Assembly (NCBI GenBank): GCA_030522415.1
Contig: CM060114.1
Location: 24,797,804-24,861,803, forward strand
Direction: 5' to 3'
Source: Channallabes apus
Lineage: Eukaryota; Chordata; Actinopteri; Siluriformes; Clariidae
DNA: 64,000 nucleotides
Position numbers and translations under genes: made by a program. Within the stretch, counting starts at the first letter, position 1; each line of letters starts with the position of its first letter. Under the pieces are notes generated by a model, which saw only the letters and a list, made by a program, of their open reading frames with translations, searched no databases and had not been told where the DNA came from. This document shows positions 11,852 through 21,704 of the stretch, one piece after another.

Positions 11852-14640
11852 ACACAACTAAGCTCCACTTTGTTTAATATAGTTCTAGAAAACAATAAAA
11901 TTGCTTCAAAAAAGCAAAACTACTAACAACTATTAACTTATTATGACTAGAAAAAAAGAAATCACCTGTTATAAAGAAAATCTAGAAAATCAACAATCTG
12001 CTGTTTTCTTGTCCTTTAATAGTCGTTCAGCCTTTTCGTGTATCCTTGTAGTAAAAGGGTAGGACTTTCCAGTCTGGCTCTTTTAGTCCCAGTCACTCAG
12101 TTCTCATTTTATAGGATTTCCTGTTCCAGAAATCATAATAACTACATCATAATAATCAACTCATTATAAGGTTATCTGTTCAAATCTATTCGCTGGAGCA
12201 GGGAATTTATTTCACATACATTACAGTAAAGGACTACGGCTAACTGAGACCAATCCAAGCAATAAGAACGTTCACAGAACTGTGCATAAATGGAATAAGA
12301 TAAATATACAGTAGACCTATAAAGTGCTCACTACGTTGTTACCTTTCATTGTGGTTTGAGCTCAGACAAATCTGATAAGCCTAATTACCTACATTATGTC
12401 TCAAAAGTAGGGGTGTTATAGACTGGGCTTTGTGTAGGGTAAAGTTTAGGTAGAGTACCATGAGAGTAAAAAATTCTGGGAAATATGTTTGGAAATGGGA
12501 AAGTGAGCATGAAACATGAGAGTCTTCATACTTGGTGAGTAAGCTTGTGTGTAGATTGTTTTATTCTTACCGTCACATATAAAGAGAGCTATTCTTCTTA
12601 ATGTATTCGTAACTTTTACATTTTGATCCAAAAAAAACTAAACAAGATCAAACACAATACATATTGCATATTTTGAAAGCACACATTCTTATATATATTA
12701 AAAAAAATATATATTTGCAATCTTATTCAGTCAGTGATGGAATGGAATCATCAGCGTTTAGTTTTACTTAGCCTCAGAGTACAAAGGACCTTGACCCCAT
12801 TTCACCTTTGACCTCTGCTTTGGACCTACCACATACTAAAGTTCACCTTCAAATCTGCCTTGACTGCTAACAAAAACACACACGCTCTTTTTATATTGTG
12901 TTTCACAGGGACAAATCATGTGCTTACTTGGTAATTGAACTCAGTGGTGTGTAAGACTCTCGCTCCGAAACACTTTCATTATAAATTAAGCTGTCCATCT
13001 AAAGCAAAACAAAAGAAAAAAAAAACCTTGATAACATGCCTAGTAAGAGCTTGACTATAGTCCAAACTTCAGTTCTTTAGCATGATATTTAAAGTTAAAT
13101 AATGAACAGGGAACTTTAACATTTTAATGCTGTGATATTAAACAGGTGTAATTATAAATGCTACAATAATTATACCATCAACTTTATGCTGCTGTGGTAA
13201 AATTTGAAGGCTGTAATAAATCATATTTTAAACTAACTTTAATCTTAAGGTGAGCTAATCAGACAAACATCAGTTGTAACCGGTGCAATAAAATACACAC
13301 ACCTGTTTCATCTTCTTCAGGTGGTTCAAGTCTGTTCATATGCATGCTCAGGTTCAACTTTTATTATTAATTATTATTTTTATGTTTGTTAGTTGTGAAT
13401 CAGTTTTCTGAATTAAAATCTAGTTAATACGATGGAGGAAAATTTTTGATTTAAAGATTTAAAAAAATGTAATAAAATTGTGTATAAAATCCATGATAAA
13501 AATGTCGAGCTGTAACCAGACACCATGAAGTCTTGATAAAGTTTTGCATGCTTGTACGTTGATCATGTTCAGTTATATAAAACAGAATATCCAATGCTCT
13601 AATCATTTTCATGTTTATACTAAATATTAAATACTCTTACACCATGAGATTTAGAAATATACATTATTGTGCTCCTTTCAGCATAAAATCACAATATATA
13701 TAGCTGTGCACTTGCAGGGTCATGTGTGTAAGTAACCCTGACTGGCCTTGTGCGTTCTCGTGACCGTTTGTATTTGTGCGTGCATGCTTTTTCTGCATCC
13801 CAGGCCCTGCGTCGAGACTCTGATCATAGAGCACGGCCTTCCTATCTCCTCGTTTTAATGAACGCCGCTATGGGTACAGTGTGCATGTGGAAGACATTTC
13901 TTATCGCGTGGAAACAAAAAAGGAGCAGGCATAAAAGCTGGACTGGCCTTTGATTTGTTCGATCGCGCGGCGACAATCTGATTCGGGAATCTACATCTGA
14001 GTGCGATTAACGAGAACGACAGGTAACTCTGGCATATTTAACAAGATATTAAAGACGATGCAGAGCTTCGAGCGGGCAAGTGCGGGCCAGGGCAAAGTGT
14101 GTGATCGGCGAAGGAAACAGGAGAGGCTGAGCATCAGGTGAACTGGAACACTTAAGAGCTACAGCGTGTAATTTAAACACACACATGGACTCTGGCATGG
14201 CCACAAAGGCTAGGATTTTACTGCACAGGAGATAAAGTTAAAGGGCAATGTGGTTTTGTTCCTACTGCAGAAACTCAGTCATTCTGCATAGAAGAATTTT
14301 TTTGATATATATATATTTATATATAATATAAATATATATGTATATATTTGGGGAAACCCATTTAAGGGCACTTTCTCCTGCATGCATGCACCTTAAGGAA
14401 AAACTTGGCATGAGTATGGTACCTGGAGGGGCACGCTTCATGCTCACAGGAAATGCTGAGCATCTGAGGTTTTTAGGGATTGGACATGGTTTGACGCTTA
14501 CGATGGCACACCGAACACACCGTCACACGTGGTTAATTCATACTAGTGCATACAGATCAGTATGGAACCACAAAATCTATTTATTCAAACAAATATATGA
14601 TTATTATTTGTATTATCATCATCATGAACTCATTTCCTCT
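10490..14640. other. AT-rich intergenic DNA, no gene recognised
   Basis: Mostly AT-rich unique sequence with an (AT)n run at 11809-11848. 13740-14120 is a more GC-rich island with no convincing exon. Confidence 0.65.
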
Positions 14641-14650
14641 TACAGAACAA

Positions 14651-14815
14651 GTGCTCAGTGGTGGAGAGGTAGCACGTGGCTAAAGATCTGTGCGAGAACT
14701 GACAGAAAGCCGCCCTTAAGCAAAACCCTTAACCCTGAACTGCTCAGCTTTCTCTGGATTGGATTCTGCATCACTTTCAAGTCACTTGTCTGCCAAACAC
14801 CGAATGTCAACTCCT
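14651..14815 (+). mobile_element. tRNA-derived SINE fragment
   Basis: GTGCTCAGTGGTGGAGAGGT with GGTAGCACG resembles a tRNA-like head, followed by AAGCAAAACCCTTAACCCTG and GTCACTTGTCTGCCAAACAC, segments characteristic of a widespread fish SINE type. It is diverged and lacks a clear tail. Confidence 0.6.
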
Positions 14816-15187
14816 AAAAGAGCATGAATTTGCAATCACTGTGAGAGAATTAAATTTTTTTACTTGAATCCTAGTGCATTATCTAGCTCTCCTCCATCAC
14901 ACTAGCCATGTGGGGGAGAGAGAGAGAGAGGGCTAAACCGTGCCGCTACCTGAAGCCTCTACATGAGCACCATTAACTCCGTGCACATGAGCTAACAGAC
15001 ACCCGTGATGGACAAGAAAGAGAGAGAGAGAGACAGTTGTTCTCACGCGGAGAGCTGGGACAGTATGATATCTAATACGGATTACAGGATATGGTTCATG
15101 ATCTCCTGAAGAAACTTTCGTGTAAAGTATAAACCTGTAAATGATCCCAATCCTGTGTTTCTTCTTCTTCTCTTCAGTTTTTTTGTG

Positions 15188-15188
<1 letters not shown>

Positions 15189-15236
<48 letters not shown>
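15189..15236. repeat. (TA)n microsatellite downstream of TAF3
   Basis: Pure TA run of about 46 bp some 530 bp past the TAF3 stop, possibly in the 3' UTR. Confidence 0.95.
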
Positions 15237-15237
<1 letters not shown>

Positions 15238-15287
15238 CTGGAAATGTATGCAAAAAGTAATGACCACCCACTGTGGAAAAAACAGCT

Positions 15288-15293
15288 TTTAAT
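15288..15293 (-). promoter_or_regulatory. Candidate poly(A) signal (ATTAAA) for TAF3
   Basis: ATTAAA on the minus strand about 470 bp past the TAF3 stop. A canonical AATAAA occurs farther away at 14580-14585 (minus strand), about 1.2 kb past the stop. Neither is proven; such hexamers are common in AT-rich DNA. Confidence 0.2.
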
Positions 15294-15759
15294 CGAATCC
15301 ATAATAAAAGGAAACTGCACTTCCAGTCGAAATAAATCAGAACAATATTTAAAAAGGCTGACTAATGTACAGGCGTGTTTTTTTTTTCTTTTCTTTTTTT
15401 CCTTTTCAGCGATGTGATCCCGATGGGTCAGTGCATGGCTGAAAAAAAACTCAGATGAGGATTTATAATCTTGATGCGCGCGCACTCACACACGCACACA
15501 CACTTGCTGAACAATCGTTGGCTTTCGTACAAAGATCATATACATATATCCTAGGGTGATTGACATAAAAAATTAACATATAGACTTTTGAAAATTTCAT
15601 TTTTAAAAATACATAAATGACTACAGAGACTCTGATTAAAAGGAAGAGAGGGGGAGAAAAAAAAAAGTTCAAATTGAAACCACAGCAGGAAGAGAGATGG
15701 AACAGAAGAGTGCGCATCAGCAGAAAGGCAAGGAGAGAGAACGAGAGAGACGGAGATGA

Positions 15760-15874
15760 TCAGTGCGCTTTACGTTTCCTCTTTTTTGTTTTTTTGTCTT
15801 TTTTCTTGCCAGAACACTTCACACAGTACCAGGACTGATCCTCGGGAGGAGCCGCTAGGATTCCTACACAGAGC
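15760..15874 (-). CDS. TAF3: TAF3 terminal coding exon: end of PHD finger and basic C-terminus
   Basis: Last coding exon of the TFIID subunit TAF3. It opens after a good acceptor (minus strand tttttcag) and its first base completes the Trp codon split with the previous exon. It then reads LCVGILAAPPEDQSWYC and VKCSG, giving the sixth Cys and the final CxxC zinc ligands of the C4HC3 PHD finger, and ends in a Lys/Arg-rich tail KKDKKTKKRKRKAH before the TGA at 15760-15762. That basic tail ending in RAH/KAH matches vertebrate TAF3. From memory human TAF3 has Pro before the sixth ligand (HWPCVGI); here it is Leu, read directly from CTC. Length is 1 base plus 37 codons plus stop, with phase consistent with its neighbour. 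Confidence 0.95.
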
Positions 15875-17675
15875 CTGAAAAACAAAGTGAGAGAACCGTG
15901 TTACTCAGAGGGACGTTTCTTCAGCGACTTATTGTGCAGAAAACAAACTCTAGTAAAAAGGACCATGGTTAATCTGGTAAACTGTAATCCAAATGTTAAA
16001 AATAAAAAATAAAAAGTTTAAATTTTGATTTAAACCTTAGGCTGCACCGAAAGTAACTCTTCGCTAGTACAAAGATGCTACTCAATATAGTCTCCACCAC
16101 AAATCAAACATTTGTGCCACTGACGAACCCCAGTCTCAAATACTCTTTAAAAAAAAAAAAACCTCTGAGTCTCCAATGCTTGGTTTTTCTTCTATGTCAG
16201 TTTCCTCTTCTTTAAACTTCTTCACCATCTGAGCACATTGATCTTGTCACCATTTCAATCTCTGTAAACATTCTGTACTGCAGAAATAACCATCAACTGT
16301 GACTAGGGGGTTACAAAGGTTCAGCATTGGCGTACCAAAATGTGCAATTTGAACGTTGGTTAATAAAAATTTTTAAAAATAATAATCAGCACAAGTACTA
16401 TTGTTACTATACGAGCGTGTCAAATTAATTAATAAAGTGTGAAACAGTGGAGTTGAATTTCCTATTGATTAGATGTAGATGATACCTGGTCTTTACACTT
16501 CTATTACTGATTTCAAAAACCTGCAGTCAAGCAGAATATCTATAGAACAATATACGTATGTACGTTTCTACATTATGTATGTATATAAATAATCAAACCT
16601 ACAGGTATTCTACGGAGCATATCCTACCCTCTGCTTTTATTACTGAATGCCTTTAAAATCACACTCCACTGTTTTAAATACAGATAAACCAGTTAAAAAA
16701 ATATTTATTCACTGCTGATGCGATAGATTGACTGGACAGAATGTAGGTATTCTACTAGCTAGCAATTTTTCCACCTGTATGTGCACCACAAAGGAAATCA
16801 ATCAGTTCAATGTAACTGCTAACTGGCGTGAAGCAAAAGAAAACACCGTCATAGACTTTAGACACCTGCATTTACATTTTGTGAACTATGCATGTACACT
16901 AGGGATGAGTATCACCAGAGACCGGAGGATACAATATTATCGTATGATAGTATTGATACCTAGCTGATGATTCGATATTGTATCAAAATTCTCATAAAAT
17001 CACGATTTTTATAAATACGCCAATATGACATAGACTTTTGTTTTTAGATTCTGAACAATAATTCACTACATCCACAAGATGCTGTGCTGCCTGTCTCTAA
17101 CACATACACACACTAATCATAAGCCACATTAGCTTTGAAACTTTAGTGGAAAAACTGCTACATTTTGAAATAAAACTACAATGTTGGTTTAAGTCACGTA
17201 AATATCGAATATTCATAATCGAATTATGAAAGCTGAGCTGACCTAAGCATAGTAGTCTTAAGATTCTCTGATCTGATATATAATATTTATCCTACGCAGG
17301 TTTGTCTGTGAAAAATCAACTTGCTTTGATTACTATGTTAATGCTGATTTCATATTCTGTTCACAAAAAGGTTTGGGGGTTGGATACTGTCTAAATCACA
17401 GTGTGCAATGTTATAAAAAAATAAAAAAATAAAAATGTGGCTGAATAAAAACCAAAAAGATCAGTAATTCCACTAAAATAACAAAATAAGTAGTTAAATA
17501 AGCAAATATTTCGATACATATAGAGGAACGTCGCATAAAACATCCATGAACACCAAGATCATGATCTATACAGGAAACTATACAGGACTTTGTATCTTTT
17601 AAAAAAAAAAATCAAGTTAATAGATATGTTAATGAAATTGTGTGCATTGGGATGCGGTTATGTTTTCATTCTCAC
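15875..17675 (-). other. TAF3: TAF3 last intron
   Basis: Intron between the PHD-core exon (donor gtgag) and the terminal exon (acceptor tttttcag). 16040-16370 resembles a decayed transposon end region (text around tcaatatagtctccacc) but I cannot name it with confidence. A hAT-like end begins at 16900. The remainder is AT-rich sequence with nothing else recognised. Confidence 0.85.
16900..17060. mobile_element. hAT-like end fragment
   Basis: TAGGGATGAGTATCACCAG begins a stretch with repeated GATAC/ATCG words (TATTGATACC, CGATATTGTATC), the style of fish hAT MITE ends. No partner end was found, so the right limit is approximate. Confidence 0.35.
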
Positions 17676-17782
17676 CAGTGGTACCAGTCATCGCACTCAT
17701 CACAGCCGATCATAGGACTGCCATCATCAGGTTTATTACAGCCAGGGCAGATCCAGATCTGATTACCCCACTCATCACGAAT
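17676..17782 (-). CDS. TAF3: TAF3 exon encoding the core of the PHD finger
   Basis: The 107-bp exon encodes IRDEWGNQIWICPGC followed by NKPDDGSPMIGCDECDDWYH and the first two bases of the next Trp codon. This is nearly identical to the vertebrate TAF3 PHD finger, which binds histone H3 trimethylated at Lys4 and helps anchor TFIID at active promoters. Visible zinc ligands are the two Cys of CPGC, the two of CDEC and the His of WYHW. The residues corresponding to human W868, M882, D886 and W891, which form the methyl-lysine pocket, are all kept with exact spacing (Trp then Met 14 residues later, then Trp 9 later). The acceptor is cctacag at 17783 and upward; the donor is gtgag, complementary to 17671-17675. 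Confidence 0.97.
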
Positions 17783-17930
17783 CTGTAGGTTAAGCACAAA
17801 CGCAAAACTTTGCAAAGGGAATAAAAAGAAACATTTTTTTAAAAAGGAGAATCTGGGCAACCACGTCAGTGCAACTGAACTAATGCTAAATATAATTTCT
17901 GATATTTAATGTAGAGTAGATATTACATAA

Positions 17931-18420
17931 TATTCAAGTCAAACCAGGGCTTTTGATTTTGAGAGTAAAAACTCCCTGTATTTCTCTATATAATCCCCTG
18001 CTAAACAAATGCACTTATCCCAGTGTTTCACTAGCGCTTGGATACCATCAGTGTAGCAAAGTTTCCCTGATCGTACTGCCTGATTTATGTTTGAAACGCT
18101 GGTCATCCAGGAAATCCTGTAAAGGCGCAAACATGTGGACATGGCTTGGAGTGAGGTGAGGACTGTATGGTGGATGTGGCAGTGACTCCTAGCTGTGTTC
18201 CTAGAATGTGCAAATGGTGTTCATGAATGATTGTGTGTAAAGTTCCCACAGACAGATGAGTCTCTTTCGCAAGTTGGCGACAAGTTATCCGTTGATCGGC
18301 ATTCCGCTCGCTGAATGTTCATGGGAATGACTGCAGTGGGCTCCGAGCCACCGTCATTCACGGATGTGTAGGTTTCTTTAAAACATTTGCGGCATTCAGA
18401 TGTTTTACTGTCTCGCTCTG
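17931..18420 (-). mobile_element. Mariner relic, family A
   Basis: The end near 17931 (TTCAAGTCAAACCAGGGCTT) matches the ends of the copies at 59985 and 63615. Minus-strand translation contains YTDGIQALVKHWDKCICLAGDYIEK-like text split over 17970-18090, which is the C-terminal region of a mariner transposase. Upstream parts (towards 18400) are frame-broken. A SINE tail abuts it at 18421. It lies in a TAF3 intron in the gene's sense direction. Confidence 0.75.
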
Positions 18421-18804
18421 TTTTTTTTTTTACTTCCTAATTTAGTCGTGGCCAATTCCTCCCCGTCGCTAGTGGGGCTTCCACATTAAGGCTTCCACTA
18501 CCACTCAGTCGGGAGGGCGAAGACTATCACGTGTTTCCTCCGAACCGCGTGACGTCGGTCGACCGCATCTTTTCGAACTGCTTGCTCACGCACCATTAGG
18601 GGTGGAGTAACACACTCGGAGGAAAGCGCTAGCCGCTCCTTCCGCGTGCGCGAGCTCACAGACGGTCCTGATTGGCTCATCCCTCCCCCCCCCCGAGAGA
18701 GCTCAGCCAATCAGCTCTCTCTGTGCCTCCAGCTGTGACAGGAAAACCGCCAGCGATCTCCGGATGATAGGGCGAGCGCTTTACCACTGCACCACTCGGA
18801 GGCC
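18421..18804 (-). mobile_element. tRNA-derived SINE with poly(A) tail, CpG-rich
   Basis: On the minus strand it starts GGCCTCCGAGTGGTGCAGTG followed by GTAAAGCGC, a tRNA-like head with an A-box (TGGTGCAGTGG), and ends in an A-run (plus-strand T-run at 18421-18432). The body holds many CpGs and inverted CCAATCAG words. High CpG retention suggests it is not very old. It lies in a TAF3 intron next to mariner family A. Confidence 0.75.
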
Positions 18805-19310
18805 CGCACTGTGTTTTAAGTCAACTGTAAATGTTAAACTGTTTTTATGCCTTATGTTTTTAAGCTGTTTTCACACCAAATATTGACTGTTTATTTTATT
18901 ACTCTTTATTTCTCTTTATAGAAGTTTCTTTTATGAAGAAATGTTTTCAAAAGAATCTTGACAGACATTTGAACAGTACTATAAGTAAAACAGTTGTTAG
19001 GTTTTACTGAGCTTGCTGGAGAATACGAGTTCTTCTGGTAACTTTATGCAAATCCCAGGAGTGTACATCAGGTTTTTTGTTTCCATCTGAAAACTGGTCT
19101 GTCTTTTTCTCTTTACAGCCATGCATATATTTTCCTGTAATGTTATTTATTTATAATTTTTTAGGTTATATATGGAAATACTGAATGATTTTGTACATTA
19201 TTATGACATGATAAACATATATAACAAAATTGGTACACGCATATATACAGGACTACTGCAATTCTTTCAAATCCGAATATATCGCTGATGACGATGATGA
19301 CGAGCCTCAC

Positions 19311-19575
19311 CACGTAAGCGCTGACGGTCTCCGTGACGACGCTGCAGCCGCGTGCTTTAGCCTGGATGGCTGGGGCCTGAAACACCGGAGGCGGAGGAGG
19401 TGGCACCAACACAGGTGGTGGGGGAGGTGGAGGTGCAACAGGAGGTGGAACGGGAGGAGGAGGGGCAACAGGAGGAGAACGCATCCGAGCACCGGGACCG
19501 GAACGTGGCACCGGTGTCCGAGGAGGCGGAGGGGTAGGGGTAGGTTCCAAGTCAGGGGTTACCTTACTGATGACG
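19311..19575 (-). CDS. TAF3: TAF3 exon encoding the proline-rich linker before the PHD finger
   Basis: The exon starts after ctttctctcag with one base that completes an Ile codon, then 88 codons. It begins VISKVTPDLEPTPTPPPP, continues through about 50 residues dominated by Pro, Val and Ala (runs such as PPPPPPPVLVPPPPPP), and ends SVVTETVSAYV at a GTG followed by the donor gtgagg. The conserved flanks VISKV and SVVTETVS-YV are the TAF3 sequences on either side of the linker, and the next exon continues in phase with IRDEW. The linker itself is low complexity and poorly conserved between fish and mammals; it probably acts as a flexible tether. The opposite strand is also open here but is only a shadow of the G-rich complement. 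Confidence 0.93.
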
Positions 19576-21584
19576 CTGAGAGAAAGATTAAGAGACAGGA
19601 ATTTTTTATAAAGAATTGTCGAACAGAGAAATTAGTTACTGTTTTCTACTTCATGTCCAAAATGCTGTGTCCTCACAAAAACAGCAGGAATAATACACCA
19701 TGATACACACACTATTATTTCACTTAATATAAAACATTATGGCCAATAGACACTGAAGTTAAAATGTATGGCTTATTGTTTAACTAAGAAGTGGGTTATA
19801 AAAATGACTGCTTGTATGTGAACAGCATTTGAATGTCAAATGTTTTACATAAATATGTGATATATTCAAATTCAACAGTCTCCTGACATGAAAGCACTTC
19901 CTTTACATGAACAACATGAGGTTACAGAAATAGTGCTCTTGACCTGGATGTGTGAGCGTCCCTGAGGTGTACAGTAATTTTGCGTATTAGACATTGCAGA
20001 TCATTCAATATCAATCATTTTCTTGGTAATGTGCTCGGATTGAATACAACAACATAAGGAAAGAAAATATACACCTTATCCGGTTTGCGTGTTATATGAC
20101 GCAAGGTTAATCTCAGCGCAAGTAGTCCTGCGTGACCCCCTGCTGTTGCCAGGCAACGGTGTGATTGACAAGGCCAGTGAGTGCAGGCAACCCCGGTCAC
20201 TGTGGTTTTGACCCTGAGAAGGGTGTGCCAAACGACCGGCTCCGGTTACACGCACAGGCACATGGTCATTATTTATGTCTTATCTGAATGACACCTTGAA
20301 GGTACATGGACACATGCGTGCGCGCGCACAAACACGCACTGTTGTGGGCGCACTTCTGTGACAGCTTTCCTTCAGATGCCGCGAGGTGTGGGCCGATCAG
20401 GAAGTGACCTCACGAGTCCCTCGTGATTCCGTTAGGTCGAAGGTCAGGGGCGTCCAGGCTGCATCAATGGAGCCACTGTTGAGGCTTTTAACGTGTGTCA
20501 CAAAACAGAAATACGCGCGCAATAGACCTCACTCGGACACCTAAGCATCGGCGGTTGGATTTCTGTAAAGGTGTGAAGCGTTTTTGTATCTTAACAGCTC
20601 CTGCAGACAGAATGGATATCAGCGGTAGAGCAACGCGTGTACATCTTCGATACAGTTCGGCCGCATCACAAACGGCTTGGTTTGGGAATGCGTACTGGCA
20701 CTTGATGGAAAATAGTGCACTATGTATCCAACAGAACACTGAAGCACTTTGAATGCATTTAATATTCTCATAACGCCTGTTGGAAATTAATTACCTATAA
20801 TTAATATTTTGATTTAACTTAAATAAAGCATTATTAAAAGACTGTAATAATGCTATAAATCAAGTATTTATTTAAACCTTTTTTTTTTTTTTTACCAAAT
20901 AAAAGGGTTCATCCAAAAAGTCTACAGAGAAGTAGGGTGCTCAAAAATTAAGCTGTCTTCAAATATTTGAATATCACAAAGATTCAAAAACCACACACAA
21001 ACCTAAAACATAAGCAATGTAGAAGGCTTTGTTCTAATGTAACAGTCGCTATCAAAGCGTGTGCGAGAGAGAAAGAGAGACAGAAAGGCCAGTTGATTAT
21101 GCTCAGAGACCAGAGTACAGGTGCGAGCGAAGCACAATAGGCCGAAACGACAAAGACATAATACATGATCACATGCGCTCGCAGAAGAAAGGCCTTCCTG
21201 TCGTCACACGCACATGGACATACATTAATGTTTCCTGCCTTGCATGGTGGTGGAACGGTGAGGATGAGGGAGGAAGACTAAAGCAAAGTCTAAACACAAT
21301 CAAACCGCGTCAACATGTTCACACACAAACATACACACACACACACATCTTAGCTTTAGCCTATGTGTATGTTAAAGAGTGTGTGTGTGTGTGTGTGTGC
21401 GTGTGGTGGGGGGGGGTTAAGTGGTGTGAACACTGGGACTATTGACGGGAGTGTGCAGCAGGAGGTGTGTGTGTGTGCGCGCGTCTCGCACAAAACCGTG
21501 GGCCGTTTGGGACTGGTCACATGACCCACAGGCTGAAACACACACCTGCGTGCAGACACGCAGTCTCTGACCACACAGGGAGCA

Positions 21585-21623
<39 letters not shown>

Positions 21624-21627
21624 TTAC
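19576..21627 (-). other. TAF3: TAF3 intron after the 77-bp exon
   Basis: It begins on the sense strand with gtaagac followed at once by a CA repeat (21587-21622 on the plus strand) and ends at ctttctctcag. Short CA/GT tracts lie at 21320-21410 and 21460-21480. 20080-20760 is unique, moderately CpG-bearing sequence without a convincing coding frame. Confidence 0.88.
21587..21622. repeat. (GT)n/(CA)n microsatellite abutting a TAF3 donor site
   Basis: A pure GT run on the plus strand; on the TAF3 sense strand it is CA and begins directly after gtaaga of the 77-bp exon's donor. Confidence 0.97.
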
Positions 21628-21704
21628 ATTTTGTCCTGTCCAGCTCCGACTTTCAGCTTCAGTCTGGGTATGACGGGAGACTGTGGAACCACGGGGGCTT
21701 TGAC
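21628..21704 (-). CDS. TAF3: TAF3 77-bp exon (conserved VIPRLKLKVGAGQDK segment)
   Basis: The short exon encodes VKAPVVPQSPVIPRLKLKV then GAGQDK, 25 codons plus the first two bases (AT) of the Ile completed by the next exon. It matches the conserved TAF3 segment SPVIPRL-L-VGAGQDKIVISKV. The acceptor is an almost pure CT tract (ctctctctctcag, 21705-21725 region) and the donor is gtaagac. The intron begins gtaagac and runs straight into an 18-unit CA repeat on the sense strand. The length is not a multiple of three, so skipping this exon would shift the frame and remove the PHD finger. Confidence 0.95.

Larger units (their letters stand above)
17783..19310 (-). other. TAF3: TAF3 intron holding a mariner relic and a SINE
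   Basis: Intron between the Pro-rich exon (donor gtgagg) and the PHD exon (acceptor cctacag). Both embedded elements lie in the same orientation as the gene. 18830-19300 is AT-rich with no feature recognised. Confidence 0.88.
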
